Both the position numbers and the translations under genes were made by a program. From Cytidiella melzeri (Eukaryota > Basidiomycota > Agaricomycetes > Polyporales > Irpicaceae), in the NCBI GenBank assembly GCA_022592445.1, contig JABYQR010000414.1, forward strand, positions 1 through 37,725: a stretch of DNA of 37,725 nt, written 5' to 3'. Under the pieces are notes generated by a model. It made no database searches and was not told the DNA's origin. It saw nothing but the letters and a program-made list of their open reading frames with translations. Of this stretch, positions 18,917 to 28,467 are shown piece after piece. How positions within the stretch are numbered: the first letter of the stretch is position 1; each line of letters begins with the position of its first letter.

Positions 18917-19498
18917 TCAGTTTCTTTTGACTATGAATTTTAGTGCATGCAATTCCAGAGCAGCCTGTAGTGTATGCCACACAAAATTGTGTGTCAATTC
19001 CTTCCCTGGATTCATGTCTTGCACATGTTTCATGTACTCCCACACATATCTTTCAAGCCGTGATGCAGTCAATGTAGGCCCATATGTTGCTTTGCTCATC
19101 CTTATCACAGCTGCCTCCAATTGTGGCCCATTTTCCATGTATGCTGTTAACAGGGTATCCATGACCGTGTTGAAGGGAATTGTTGCCTTGGTGTCAGTAT
19201 TGCTTTGATACAAGTCAAGAGCATTGTGTTTGACAGGACTTCGTCTGTGCAAGCTGTTGATGCTGGCAGAGAAGGTTGGACAGCAGGATTCTGTGCTGCT
19301 GTATGGGATGGCCGATACAGTCACTGTGTGTAATGCACCAGTAACAATGGCAGCAGACATCATGAGAGAGGTTGAGAGCCGCATAACAATATGTGACGGT
19401 GGAGGGAAATTTGGAAAGGGTTTCAAGAGACAGTGAATGGATAGCTGTAACAGCAATCTCAGCATGGTGACCCAATGTGAGTGCAATGCAGACAACAA
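18917..19498 (-). CDS. Possible protein-coding ORF of 193 codons, unknown family
   Basis: The minus-strand frame is open from 19498 to 18917. The C-terminal 100 residues are coding-like, with balanced helical composition (PFNTVMDTLLTAYMENGPQ, RLERYVWEYMKHVQDMNP, LQAALELHALKFIVKRN). The N-terminal half is Ser/Leu-rich and less convincing, so the true start may be at an internal Met or in another exon. I recognise no family. It overlaps repeat-like DNA and has no clear splice sites or neighbours of known role, so it may be a remnant of the element that carries repeats A and B. Confidence 0.35.
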   Translation of the reverse strand: MLSALHSHWVTMLRLLLQLSIHCLLKPFPNFPPPSHIVMRLSTSLMMSAAIVTGALHTVTVSAIPYSSTESCCPTFSASINSLHRRSPVKHNALDLYQSNTDTKATIPFNTVMDTLLTAYMENGPQLEAAVIRMSKATYGPTLTASRLERYVWEYMKHVQDMNPGKELTHNFVWHTLQAALELHALKFIVKRN

Positions 19499-19825
19499 TG
19501 CTACTTACTGACCAGCACTGAGGCAATGGAGATTTCAGGGAAGTGGAGCAACAGGAGCAACAACAGTATGCTGACTTTGAATTTAGCTGTGAGAACAATT
19601 TCAGTGATCCGAGGTGTGAAACAGGGATAACAATCTACTCACCAGGCAGTGCTGAAGTAACAAAGGGCCTGGAGCAACAGAAGTGTGCAGACTTGCAGGT
19701 ATGAGCTAGCTGAGAGAATGATGTTAGTACAGTGATCCAAAAGGCAAGTGAACAGGGACAACAATGTACTGACCAGCCAGCACTAAAGGAATGAAAAGAT
19801 GGAAGTGTGTTGAGGTAGAAGAAGG
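19443..19825 (+). repeat. Degenerate tandem repeat, three units of about 120-142 bp
   Basis: Units begin near 19443, 19585 and 19708, each with AGCTG followed by A/G-rich sequence, then a CAGTGATCC-like step, ACAGGGA(C/T)AACAAT, TACT(G/C)ACCAG and a CAGYRCTRAAG segment. The last two units are also present in repeat A copy 1. Sequence identity between units is modest. Confidence 0.5.
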
Positions 19826-20218
19826 GTAGCAATGGTGCTTTATGTGTATTGTGGCTCTGCTGTGCTGATGCAACAATTTGAAAATCAATGCACACAGTGA
19901 TACACTGAAAATGTCTTTTTTTCAGCTGCTGAAACTGCTGAGTGCAAGATATCAATGATCCATGGTTACCACGTGTGTCACTGAACAGCCTTCAACACCT
20001 GAAACATGTTTTGCATGAGTCTGGTCTGTTACAAATACTACGGCTGATATGACAGCACATGATATCAAAGACATCTTTGCTATGCCTGCAATAGAGCTAT
20101 TGATAGATACCACTGCCATGCCAGATGGTAGCTGTGCATCATGCAGCCACATAGCCCATGCAGAGTCAGAGATCAGTGAGTACATGCCTACCAAACATAG
20201 AGTCATTCATTGGGTGAC
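19622..20218 (+). repeat. Dispersed repeat A, copy 2
   Basis: It aligns to 9625-10216 in the same orientation, with many substitutions and short indels. The alignment ends after the CATTCATTGGGTGA segment. Its second half is repeated again 430 bases downstream at 20370-20535. Confidence 0.75.
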
Positions 20219-20369
20219 TATAAATATCATTACACCACATTGTGAAACTATGTCCATGGCAGGCCTGGGTGTAACTTGTTTAGGTAGTGTTTGTGCTGTG
20301 CTGTTGCAACAACCTGACACAGTTTGACAGGCTGTAAATGTGTTGTTCTGTGGTCACTGTAGCTGCCAA

Positions 20370-20535
20370 GTGCATGACATCAATCATACATGGTTACCAG
20401 TTTTGTCACTGGACAGCTTTCGACAACAGAACTATATTCTCATGAGTCTGGTCTCTTACATTTACTACAGTTGACATGGCAGCACATGATTTGAAAGGCA
20501 TTTTTGCTATGCTTGCAATAGAGGGATTCACAATT
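20370..20535 (+). repeat. Dispersed repeat A, partial copy 3
   Basis: It begins CATGACATCAATCATACATG and continues with GGTTACCAGTTTTGTCACTG, ATGAGTCTGGTCTCTTACAT and TTTTGCTATGCTTGCAATAG. This parallels 9945-10110 and 19945-20110. Confidence 0.7.
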
Positions 20536-21112
20536 CCTGAAGAATGAAGAAGAAATGTTCCAGTGTGCTCCAGCACATTGAGGCCGTTTCAGGTGTGACC
20601 TTTTTGTCTCCCAAAGTGTGGGAATTTGATGGCAGAATAAAGACAGTAACAGTCACAGTAACAAAACAATGAATACAGCTGATGGCATCACACTGGCCTT
20701 GGTATCAGCCCTTCATAATTTTGTATCATATCCATTTTGCAATCAAAATGCAGTTTTTGATTTTTACAGACTGAATATGGGTACAGATCTGTACATAAAA
20801 TACACAATTGGATAGCCCTATTTTGTGGCAACATCCTGGTACAAACATCCGGTCTATTGAAGTGGAAATGACCAAGTTATGACCAGTCCACTGAAAAAAG
20901 TCATCCAGGCTCAGATTCAAACTTCCCTCCTGCTGGCAAATGATGTCAGATTCTAGTCAGGTACATGTGCAGCAATCTATAGACATTGCTTGCTCTCTGA
21001 ACAAGGAATACAATTAGAAGGCATGCCACAAATAGTATTGGCTCTGAGCAAGAATTACCAGTACTTTGGAAACTAACTACAAATTCTCAACCCCTACATT
21101 CTTGGACAATGT
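20536..21112. other. CpG-poor non-coding DNA, nothing recognised
   Basis: AT-rich, CpG-poor sequence between repeat A and the minisatellite. No open frame of interest, LTR, TIR or tandem repeat is seen. Confidence 0.5.
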
Positions 21113-21672
21113 AGATTAGTGATTGCATCAGCAGCGAGTACTGCATCTAATTGTTCCGCAAACTTTCACAACTGTTAGTTGCTCCCTAAGCCGGAGTTAC
21201 AATCAGAACACAGCCTGTGGCAGTTCTAATGGGGCTGAGGCAGTTCAGACATCAACAGGATGTGGTTGCATCACCATAGAGCACTGCCTTTAATTCTTCC
21301 ACACAGTTTCACAACCACTAGTTGCTCTATAAGCATGAGTTACAATCAGAACCCAGCCTGTGGCAGCTCTAATGGGGGTGAGGCAGTGCAGACATCAGCT
21401 GGACGTGGTTTCATCAGCAGCCAGTGCTGTGTTCAATTGGTCCACAAAGTTTGACAACCACTACTTTCTAAGCGGGAGTTACAACTGTGGCAGTTCCAAT
21501 GAGGGTGAGGCAGTTCAGACATCAAAAATACATGGTTGCATTGGCAGCAAGGACTGCATCATATTGTTCCACACAGTTTCACAACCTCTAGTTGCTCTAT
21601 AATCAGGAGTTACAATCAGAACCCAGCCTGTGGCAGCTCCAGTGGGGTGGAGGCAGTGCAGACATCAACAGG
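21113..21672 (+). repeat. Minisatellite, four copies of about 143 bp
   Basis: Units start near 21113, 21259, 21402 and 21529. Each contains GGAGTTACAATCAGAAC or a close form, CAGCCTGTGGCAG, GGGTGAGGCAG, CAGACATCA, and CCACACAGTTTCACAACCAC. Unit 3 lacks a short internal segment (127 bp). No frame is open through the array. Confidence 0.85.
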
Positions 21673-21836
21673 ACATATGTAACATGTTCTAGCAATTAAT
21701 TAAATGAGACACCCTCAAGCCCTTCATTCTTGAAGCAAGTAATTTTTTATAATCAGCAGTGAACACTGCAAAAGATTAATGACAAGATAGATGAAGCCCC
21801 TTGCTACCATTGGAGACTACCTTCATCAATGTATGG

Positions 21837-22450
21837 TGTTACGAACGGTCTTCACACCCTATTATTTTTCTTTACCTCTTCAATTATCTTGATAACTAGT
21901 TATCTTCTTTACAAGTGCCTTGACGATCCAACTCGTCCTTCCTCCATCATTCCCTGATCCACATTGCCTCCGTTCAACACGGACTATTATGTCATTAGTT
22001 GTCTCCTTGTGTCCATTCAAACCTCAGACCTAACTCCGATTGGTTACCATTGCCTTGGTGCAACCCTCGGCCTCTCCATAACTCCGTTACCACTCCATCG
22101 GGTCCAACCCCATCTATCCCCTGTTTTGGGTCCAACCCTGCCTATCCCCTGTTTTGGGTTCAACCCCTTCTCTATTGATCTTTGCCTCGTGTTTCACCTT
22201 TCTATTGTCCCTTGTTCCTGCACCTTGATGGTCTTTTCTCTTATTGGTTTTCCAAAGCAGTGGATGTTCTCTGTGTATTGTTCTTCCTTTCTATTTCTGC
22301 GATTTGCTACCACTACTTCGGACTGGTCCAAAAGTAGTTAGGTCAACATGTATAAATAGCTGCTAGACATGGGGCTAGAACCTCAGTCTATCCACTTCGT
22401 ATCAATATTCCTTCTATTGCATCATCATCTGCCTGCCACTGTGCTTGACA
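21837..22450 (+). repeat. Probable gypsy-2 5' LTR
   Basis: It begins TGTTACGAACGGTC and contains a pyrimidine-rich U3, two GGGTCCAACCC(C/T) units, a TATAAATA box at 22351-22358 and a possible end at TTGACA (22450). No second LTR is available for alignment, so the right border is a guess from TG...CA ends and position before gag. No primer site is recognised with confidence. Confidence 0.5.
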
Positions 22451-22697
22451 GCGACCACACGGCCTAGACCATCATCTGAACTTGTGTGTAGCTACACCAA
22501 GGGGTTCTGACTTGATGACTTGTCCCTTGACGATAGTTGGTCTTAACATTTGGATAGACTCTTCTGGGTCTACCCCGCGCACCAAGAAGATCAACTCGAT
22601 TGGCAACGGCTGCAGTCTTGCTGCAATCTCTTGTCATCCTTGCTAGCCTTACCCTGGATGGGAAGCAGCAACCAGATACATCAGACAGCAGAAGCAT

Positions 22698-24062
22698 ATG
22701 ACAGTGGGAGCTGAAACATCTCTTTCCTGCTACAAAAAGCCACACCTTTTCTACAAGAAGAAACGAGACGTCTATCTTGACCAAGACAACAAGTGGGAAC
22801 ATTGCACAGCTGACATTTGTCCCAATCGTGAACTAGCAAAACAAACAGTAAGACCGCCACACCCAGACTTTGAAGTTGTGGAAATTGGCCAAGTTGAACG
22901 ACACTTGCGAGAAGCCAAAGGACGCGACAAGAGACAAGCGGAAGTACCATCTGCTAGTAACAAACCACCACTATTGTTAAAAGAACTTACAGTAGCACCA
23001 AAGCCAACAATGAGTACCCCTGAAGAAGCAATACAACCCGAAGGTACTGGGCAAGCAGCAGGTACCCAAGCACTAAGGACTGAAGGAGAACAAAGGCCAT
23101 TTACACCATTCACTACCCCTGATGACGACAACTCTTCAGCCCCAGATCCACATCAACCCCTCTTTCAACCCTATGATAGGGAAGGTCATGAGAAAAGGAG
23201 AAAATCAGACCCTTTCGGCCCCGAGTACCCCTTTGACAAATACCGACGCCCCAACCAATGACCAAGCACCACCTGAAAGCAAGTGGGAGAAGCTCAAACT
23301 CCGTGATCCCCAAGAATTTGATGGCAGGGCCGAGAAGTTTGACAAATGGTGGACCAACATGTTGATGTACATCAGGATGCAGCCCAAGCGATTTGCTCTA
23401 GCCATACACAAGATTGTTTGCATACTCAGCTACATGAACGGAGGAACGGCTGGACCATGGGCTATGCTGAAGAAGAAACAATACCTGATGGAAGATTTCC
23501 CACACTGGAGAGAATTCTGCGAAGAAGTGTTGATGTTCTTCCAGGACAAAGGACTTAGAGAACGAGCATTGGCCAAGCTTGAAAGAGCAAATCAGGGTTC
23601 AAGAACAGTCCAAGAATACAACAACGATTTTTCCGTATTGCTGGGCCAATACGGTGAGAACCGAGACGAAACAGCGGTAATGGCTTGGTACAAGTGTGGA
23701 CTCAAGTGGAGCCTCCTTAACGCCCTCCATAATCTACACCATCAACCGGAAAACCTCAGAGAAATGATGATAGAAGTGCTCCGGCTAGAAACAAACCAAC
23801 AACTCCTGACACTTGATCTGGCTGCTCATAATGGCTGTGGCAGGAGTCAGGGGGGAAGTCAGTCTACTCGAACCCCCTACTCCAACAACAACCAAGCCAC
23901 CGCAAAAGTTATGAACGCAGCAGATTGTGAGCATCACTTCAGAGACAACCTGTGCTTCAGGTGCCATCAGCCTGGCCACAAAGCTAACAATCTCTCCTTC
24001 CATCCGGACTATAGGCCAAACCCACGCACACAACCTCAAGCGCAAAACCCACCGCCTGCACT
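22698..24062 (+). pseudogene. gypsy-2 Gag (frameshifted)
   Basis: The first frame (to about 23255) encodes a Lys-rich N-terminus and a Pro/Glu-rich linker ending DPFGPEYPFDKYRRPN. The next frame takes over with APPESKWEKLKLRDPQEFDG and the capsid-like core FDKWWTNMLMYIRMQ, GPWAMLKKKQYLMEDFPHW, VQEYNNDFSVLLGQYGE and ENLREMMIEVLRLETNQQLL. A zinc-knuckle remnant CFRCHQPGHKANN follows near 23950; its last Cys is lost (NNLSF). One indel near 23255 explains the frame change. No certain start codon was found; ATG at 22698 is not present, the first codon there being a near-cognate one. Confidence 0.75.
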
Positions 24063-24064
24063 CC

Positions 24065-24523
24065 GAGCTGCAACAATGGTTGAAGGAGAAAGATCAGGCG
24101 CCAGCACTTTGGAGGCGAGAGGGGAGGAGGTTGGACAAGAGGACACCACAGGAGTTATCTGTCACACGCATGGCAGCATGGCGGGCAATTCAGGCAAGGC
24201 GTTTGGAGCTCTCAAAGAGTTACATCGTTGACACGATGGAGGGGGGACCCTGCAAGTTCTGGGGTCCGGCCAAGCACAGGAACGGGGTCTTTATGACCAA
24301 TCAGGAGGCGGAATGCATGAGGGAATGGAGAACCATGGCCTTTGCAGGGCCAGATGTGATAGATTGGGCCAACGACTCGTACTGGATAAGTTGGGCAGCA
24401 CACAAACAGGAGGATCTGGGGGTAACTCAGGAGGAAGTGGAGAGGTGGCTCAACTTAGAGTGGGTAGGGCCGCCCCTCTTCCGGGTCCAAGAATGGCAGG
24501 ACAGAATACCAAAACTCGGCTGA
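24065..24523 (+). CDS. gypsy-2 overlapping ORF between Gag and protease, unknown
   Basis: In the frame next to that of the Gag C-terminus, an open stretch of about 150 codons runs from ELQQWLKEKDQAPALWRREG to the TGA ending IPKLG. It is coding-like (RMAAWRAIQARRLELSKSYI, WANDSYWISWAAHKQEDLG, EEVERWLNLEW), Trp-rich, and has no recognised domain. It starts exactly where the Gag frame becomes unconvincing. It may be the original Gag C-terminus after an indel, or a separate reading frame reached by ribosomal frameshifting. No slippery site was identified. Confidence 0.4.
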   Translation, partial: ELQQWLKEKDQAPALWRREGRRLDKRTPQELSVTRMAAWRAIQARRLELSKSYIVDTMEGGPCKFWGPAKHRNGVFMTNQEAECMREWRTMAFAGPDVIDWANDSYWISWAAHKQEDLGVTQEEVERWLNLEWVGPPLFRVQEWQDRIPKLG

Positions 24524-24649
24524 ATTTGGAAATGATCTATAGGGCTGTAGCGGGGCTACCGGTTGAGGAGAGAGGGCTGTTTTGAGACGAACTTGAAGAA
24601 AGAGAGGGTTTCTAGTTTATCCTACACCCTCGACGTGTGTTAGGATCAA

Positions 24650-25553
24650 GGCGAACCGTGTAACAGCTAGTGACCTTTCAATATCATTTGCTGGCAAAAT
24701 CACACACAATTGCAAAATCGTTGAAGTTCAAGTCTTGGTTGATAGAGGTGCAACACATTGCTTTATCCATGAAAAAGTCCTCAATCGTAACAAGTGGGAG
24801 GCAAACCTGTTACCCAAGCCGTTTGGAGTTCAGAACGTTGATGGTACCATCAATGTGGCAGCACGTATTACTCATGGCATATATTTGCCATTAGTGGTGG
24901 GACAAAGGATCCACTATAAACTATTTTACATAACCAACCTCGGTCGAGATGACATCATCCTAGGAATGACTTGGTTGAAGAAGCACAATTCCTCTATAGA
25001 CTGGAAGACCAAATGCATACAATTCAAAGATGGCAACAAGGTCCATTGTCAAGATCCCCTCACAATAAAGATTATTCAAGCAATCAAGCGGATGCAGCCG
25101 CCTGAGAAACAATTCACAACAGCCGACAAACCCGCATCAACTTTATTGACAAAGAAACGTTCATTCATGGTAGAAGAAGTCAAAGAATTTCCAAACTACG
25201 CCGGAGAGAAGCTTCCTTCAGATGACGTCCACATCATGGAACCAGTGGCCCAACCCCCAGAAGAAATTGTGGGGGGCCACAGTCCTCCCACAACGCATAA
25301 AGAAGTGCCTGCAGATTTGACACCCACTGCAGACTATATTACACCTTCAAAGATCTCGGTCACTCCAGAATGGGTAGCTGAACAGGAAGAGTTGCTCTAC
25401 TGGGCCAAGGACTACCTATGGCACAAAGAGACCATTGATGAAGCAATAGTGGGGGGCGAAGTTCTCATCTACATCCGGGTCAAACACAATGTGTCTCAAC
25501 AAGTGGCCGAAGTGCAGCACAAGGAGAAAACCGAACAAACTATTGAAGACATT
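24650..25553 (+). pseudogene. gypsy-2 retropepsin-like protease and RT linker
   Basis: A frame with RVTASDLSISFAGK-like lead-in gives VQVLVDRGATHCFIHEKVLN, then FYITNLGRDDIILGMTWLKK and an acidic linker. The layout is that of a Ty3/gypsy protease, but the usual Asp-Ser-Gly triad reads Asp-Arg-Gly, probably inactivating. The linker ends in QTIEDI at 25551-25553, where the TIR element begins; its continuation VPAGF resumes at 28471. Confidence 0.8.
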
Positions 25554-25610
25554 AGGGGCGTTCAGAGTGGATGATTAAGGTTGATTCTTGGGTCTGATTC
25601 TGGTTTGATT
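25554..25610 (+). repeat. Left terminal inverted repeat of the TIR element
   Basis: It pairs with 28411-28467. The match is strong over the first 15 bases (two mismatches) and again over GGGTCTGATT, with small gaps. Three GATTC/TGATT motifs follow within 60 bases. Confidence 0.7.
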
Positions 25611-25782
25611 CTGCAGCGGTGGTCTGGGGTCCTACTCCGTGATTATTTGCGCAATTAACGGGAATCATGCTTAATCGCGCTCCCTTGTTGTCCCTTCTCT
25701 GGAGGAGGGACGACGAGAATCAAGCCTCGATTCTCGCTCTCCTGTACTTACTTGGTACTTACTTATAACAAATTTAGTTACC

Positions 25783-27970
25783 ATGATAACAAAATATGTA
25801 TACCCCTCTTTTGAAAACAACTGTCCGCCGCCCCTCTTTGATCCTCACTCCACCACTCGGCCCCGCGCAGACAAGGAGCAGTGTGGCGCCTTCATCGTAC
25901 GTCTGTCTCTCATCCCCAGCTCGTATCTTGCACTCACACGTCCTTCAGAGGGACGAACGGGTTCTCGTCGTCTGTGTCACAGATTTTCAATGTTTCTACA
26001 AGACTTGCCTTACCAGGCAACGGTATTATTGGGAATATTTAAGCGCTTGTCAAGCGCTTATCCAGCGCTTATCCGGCGTCTATTCCAGCGCTTATTCTCA
26101 GTGCCTATCAATTGATGCGCTGATGCGCCTTCTGTCTCTGATGCGCTGATGCGCTCCTTTCTTTATCTGTGTATCACATGATAGAACTCTCTGGAACCTT
26201 GTGGAACTTGCTGGAACTATGATATCATAGTATAGAACATTCCATTAGATGATGTCATAGTTCATAGAACCTTCTGGAAAAGTCTAGCCTTGTCTTAGAA
26301 CAAGCTAGAACAAGTCTAGCCTTGGAGCTGGGTCATGGGGTCAGGTCATGGGGACAATTGCTATTGGTTGATTATTGAAGTGGCACCACTAGGGCATAGG
26401 GCATGCTTAGTAAGGTAGATTACTTCGCTTACTCATGTAGGTATTAGGGGTCTTAGGGTAGTACCTGGGGTCCTCCCCTTCATGTATATATAGAGGCACT
26501 CCTGAGGGCATATCCCCTCAGTCTTATCCACTCTGTTGATCAAGGACTACTTTGTACTCCCCAGAACTCACTCTCACCAACACTCTACTCTCTATCTCAC
26601 TATCTCCCCTCCAAGTTTAACAACTATCTGGTGAGTGTAACCTTAACTGTTACAGTCTGGGCCTACAACCTCAACAACATCAACTCATCAAGCTTTTCTG
26701 AGCCCAGCGTGCCGCCCTCTCCTCATTCACCACTGCCTCCCTCCCATACACCACCTCGGCTGTCCCCTCCAACGTCAACTCTGACGACAACCTCGCCGAG
26801 AAGCCTTCTGCCTCACAAGTCATCAATGAAAAGGAGATGGAGGCAAAGATTGAAGAAAAGAAGAAGAGCAGCAAACATGACAAGAAGCGCAGCTGCAAAC
26901 TTGGCCTCGGCTACTTTGTCTCGAGCAAGAAGGATGTCAAAAAGTCTGGGGACGGACCCACAAAAAGGCCCATGCGATCTCTGGCGCCAATCTACGGTGG
27001 CTTGGCTGCGGCACTGTCGTTCTGTGAGTATCTATAGTCGTTGGCTCCTTGGAATCGGGAATATTCACAGTCGAATTGACAGACTTCATCGGAAGCGGTA
27101 TCAGTGTCATGATTGTTGAGTCCGTGCTAGACGGCGGCTTGACCCGATTCTGGCTGGTCACTACGCCATTCTTGTTCTGCATCTCCTTGGTGAGTCATCT
27201 TTTGAATGGAATCAAACGCACGCCGACTGACTAGCTGTGTGCTACAGTTTTTCTGCGCTCAGCTCATCCCAACTTGCCGCATATCACCGTTGAAATGCCA
27301 GTCTACAAGGAGAGTCTAAAGGAAACCATGTATGTATTTCCCTATTGGTTTATTCCCAGCCACTCACTCAATTGTTTCTTCAATTTTAGTGCACCCTCCG
27401 TGTACTCTCTCAGAAAGGCAATGCAAACATATTCTCGCCAGGGCAGCACTTCTTCCATCTTCATCAACAACGACGGTCTCCAGCTTCTCTCTGACGCCGA
27501 CTGCGCCAAACGTGTCGCGTTCTACGCAGACAACAACATCGGCTGCCAACGGTGAAGATCTCGGCGAGGACAACAACCTCGAAGAGCGCGCGCTACAGTT
27601 GGCTATCAAGGAGACATTCGAGGAGAGTGGAAGGAAGTACAGGCCGTGGGCGTCCAACGCCAAATCCATCCATGTCGGCGAGCTCATCTTGATCGTCGAA
27701 CAGTCGTTCCTGAGGACTGCTTACGTGACGCGGCGAGGGAGCTGTACGGATCCCCCGAGGTCGGAATTATCCCGCACGAGTCGGACGTCATGCAGGTAGC
27801 AAATCATTACTTTGAAAACGGCATTGCACACTTTACGAGGAGAATCAACAAGAGTATCTCCCTCGGGTGCTCAAACGGAGAGGTTGCACCGTTTGTCGGC
27901 CACAACGCATTCTTGGTTGACGTGAAGGACGAGGACGGTGACACAGTGGACTGCAGATGGACGGCAAGAC
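25783..27970 (+). pseudogene. Family 2 glycosyltransferase gene fragment (truncated, frameshifted)
   Basis: The gene is plus strand. The segment before the solo LTR joins the one after it through the duplicated GTCTG to read DERVLVV-WAYNLNN. Then come a Lys-rich stretch (KIEEKKKSSKHDKKR), a membrane segment (APIYGGLAAALSF and FIGSGISVMIVE), a second one (FWLVTTPFLFCISL), and the catalytic-domain start HITVEMPVYKESLKET, APSVYSLRKAMQTYSRQG, SIFINNDGLQLLSDAD, VGELILIV, PEDCLRDAARELYGS and PHESDVMQVANHYFENG. Introns at 27024-27082, 27190-27247 and 27330-27389 (58-60 nt, GT...AG) are still present. A TGA follows NNIGCQR, an indel lies near 27695, and similarity ends near 27970, before the acceptor-site motifs. 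This fits basidiomycete chitin-synthase-like GT2 membrane proteins. Function is lost. Confidence 0.8.
25975..26654 (+). repeat. Solo LTR of the gypsy-1 family (680 bp) with 5-bp target duplication
   Basis: It begins TGTCACAG and ends CTGTTACA. It aligns along its length to the reverse complement of 3750-4474. The flanks GTCTG at 25970-25974 and 26655-26659 are identical. TATATATA is at 26485-26492. The lack of an internal region and the perfect duplication show deletion by recombination between two LTRs. It lies inside an exon of the glycosyltransferase fragment. Confidence 0.95.
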
Positions 27971-28410
27971 AAGTACTACATTTCATTCAAGTGCACTGCA
28001 TGTTTACACATCTGAGTCTATATATCAAACTGTGTGCGACGCCGTTCCCGCCTTCTTTCCTTTGCCTGATACAGAGCTTCTTTGAGCTGTTGTCGACAAG
28101 CTTTTGCTCCAGCAATACGAGCTGCACCACGGTGAGATGTTGCAGCTTGTCTACAAGCAGGTTGTGTACCAGCCTCGTCAGACTCCGAGGACTTGTTCTG
28201 CCAGTGAGCTATAGGAGATATGCTGCTTGAGGCAGCTTGGCACTCAAGCACTTGGCAAGTTCTGACAGGTAGTAGAGGGAATTACTTATGTTGTGTTAGA
28301 GTGAATTACTTATGTTGTGTTGGAGAATCAGGCAGAATCAGCACTGTGTGATGGGGTGTTCAGAGTGCACTCTGATTAATAGTCTGATTAGGAAAATTGA
28401 TGGCAAGAAA
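27971..28410. other. Rest of the TIR element, nothing recognised
   Basis: Between the end of glycosyltransferase similarity and the right TIR there is a charged minus-strand open stretch (RQQLKEALYQAKERRRERR, about 28020-28120) that I cannot assign. There is also a direct repeat of GAATTACTTATGTTGTGTT at about 28281-28322. Confidence 0.4.
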
Positions 28411-28467
28411 AATCACCACTTAATCAGACCCGGAATCACTGGTAATCAACCTACTCTGAACTTCCCT
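28411..28467 (-). repeat. Right terminal inverted repeat of the TIR element
   Basis: This is the reverse complement partner of 25554-25610; on the plus strand it contains AATCAGACCCGGAATCAC and ends CTACTCTGAACTTCCCT. It is followed by ATT and then the resumed gypsy-2 coding frame. Confidence 0.7.

Larger units (their letters stand above)
25554..28467 (+). mobile_element. TIR-flanked DNA element carrying a glycosyltransferase gene fragment
   Basis: The ends are inverted copies over about 55 bp. The left begins AGGGGCGTTCAGAGTGGATG and the right, reverse complemented, begins AGGGAAGTTCAGAGTAGGTT; both continue with TGATTC, GGGTCTGATT and (T/A)GG. Subterminal TGATTCTG-like repeats occur inside both ends. 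The flanks join as codons ATT and GTA CCA GCT of the gypsy-2 polyprotein. Hence a 3-bp duplication ATT (25551-25553, 28468-28470) or, with borders one base in, a TA duplication. No transposase is inside, so it is non-autonomous. The contents are a truncated glycosyltransferase 2 gene with introns plus a nested solo LTR (25975-26654). Without that LTR it would be about 2.2 kb. Superfamily uncertain: Tc1/mariner if TA, otherwise a 3-bp type. Confidence 0.7.

Noticed and set aside
25783..26149. Plus-strand frames that read from the glycosyltransferase fragment into the solo LTR
   Set aside because: They cross the LTR border at 25975, fixed by the GTCTG duplication and alignment to the other LTR, so they are chance fusions.
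27970..28260. Charged minus-strand stretch in the TIR element as a possible transposase remnant
   Set aside because: It is only about 40 residues of Arg/Lys/Glu-rich sequence with no catalytic motif; no transposase family can be supported.
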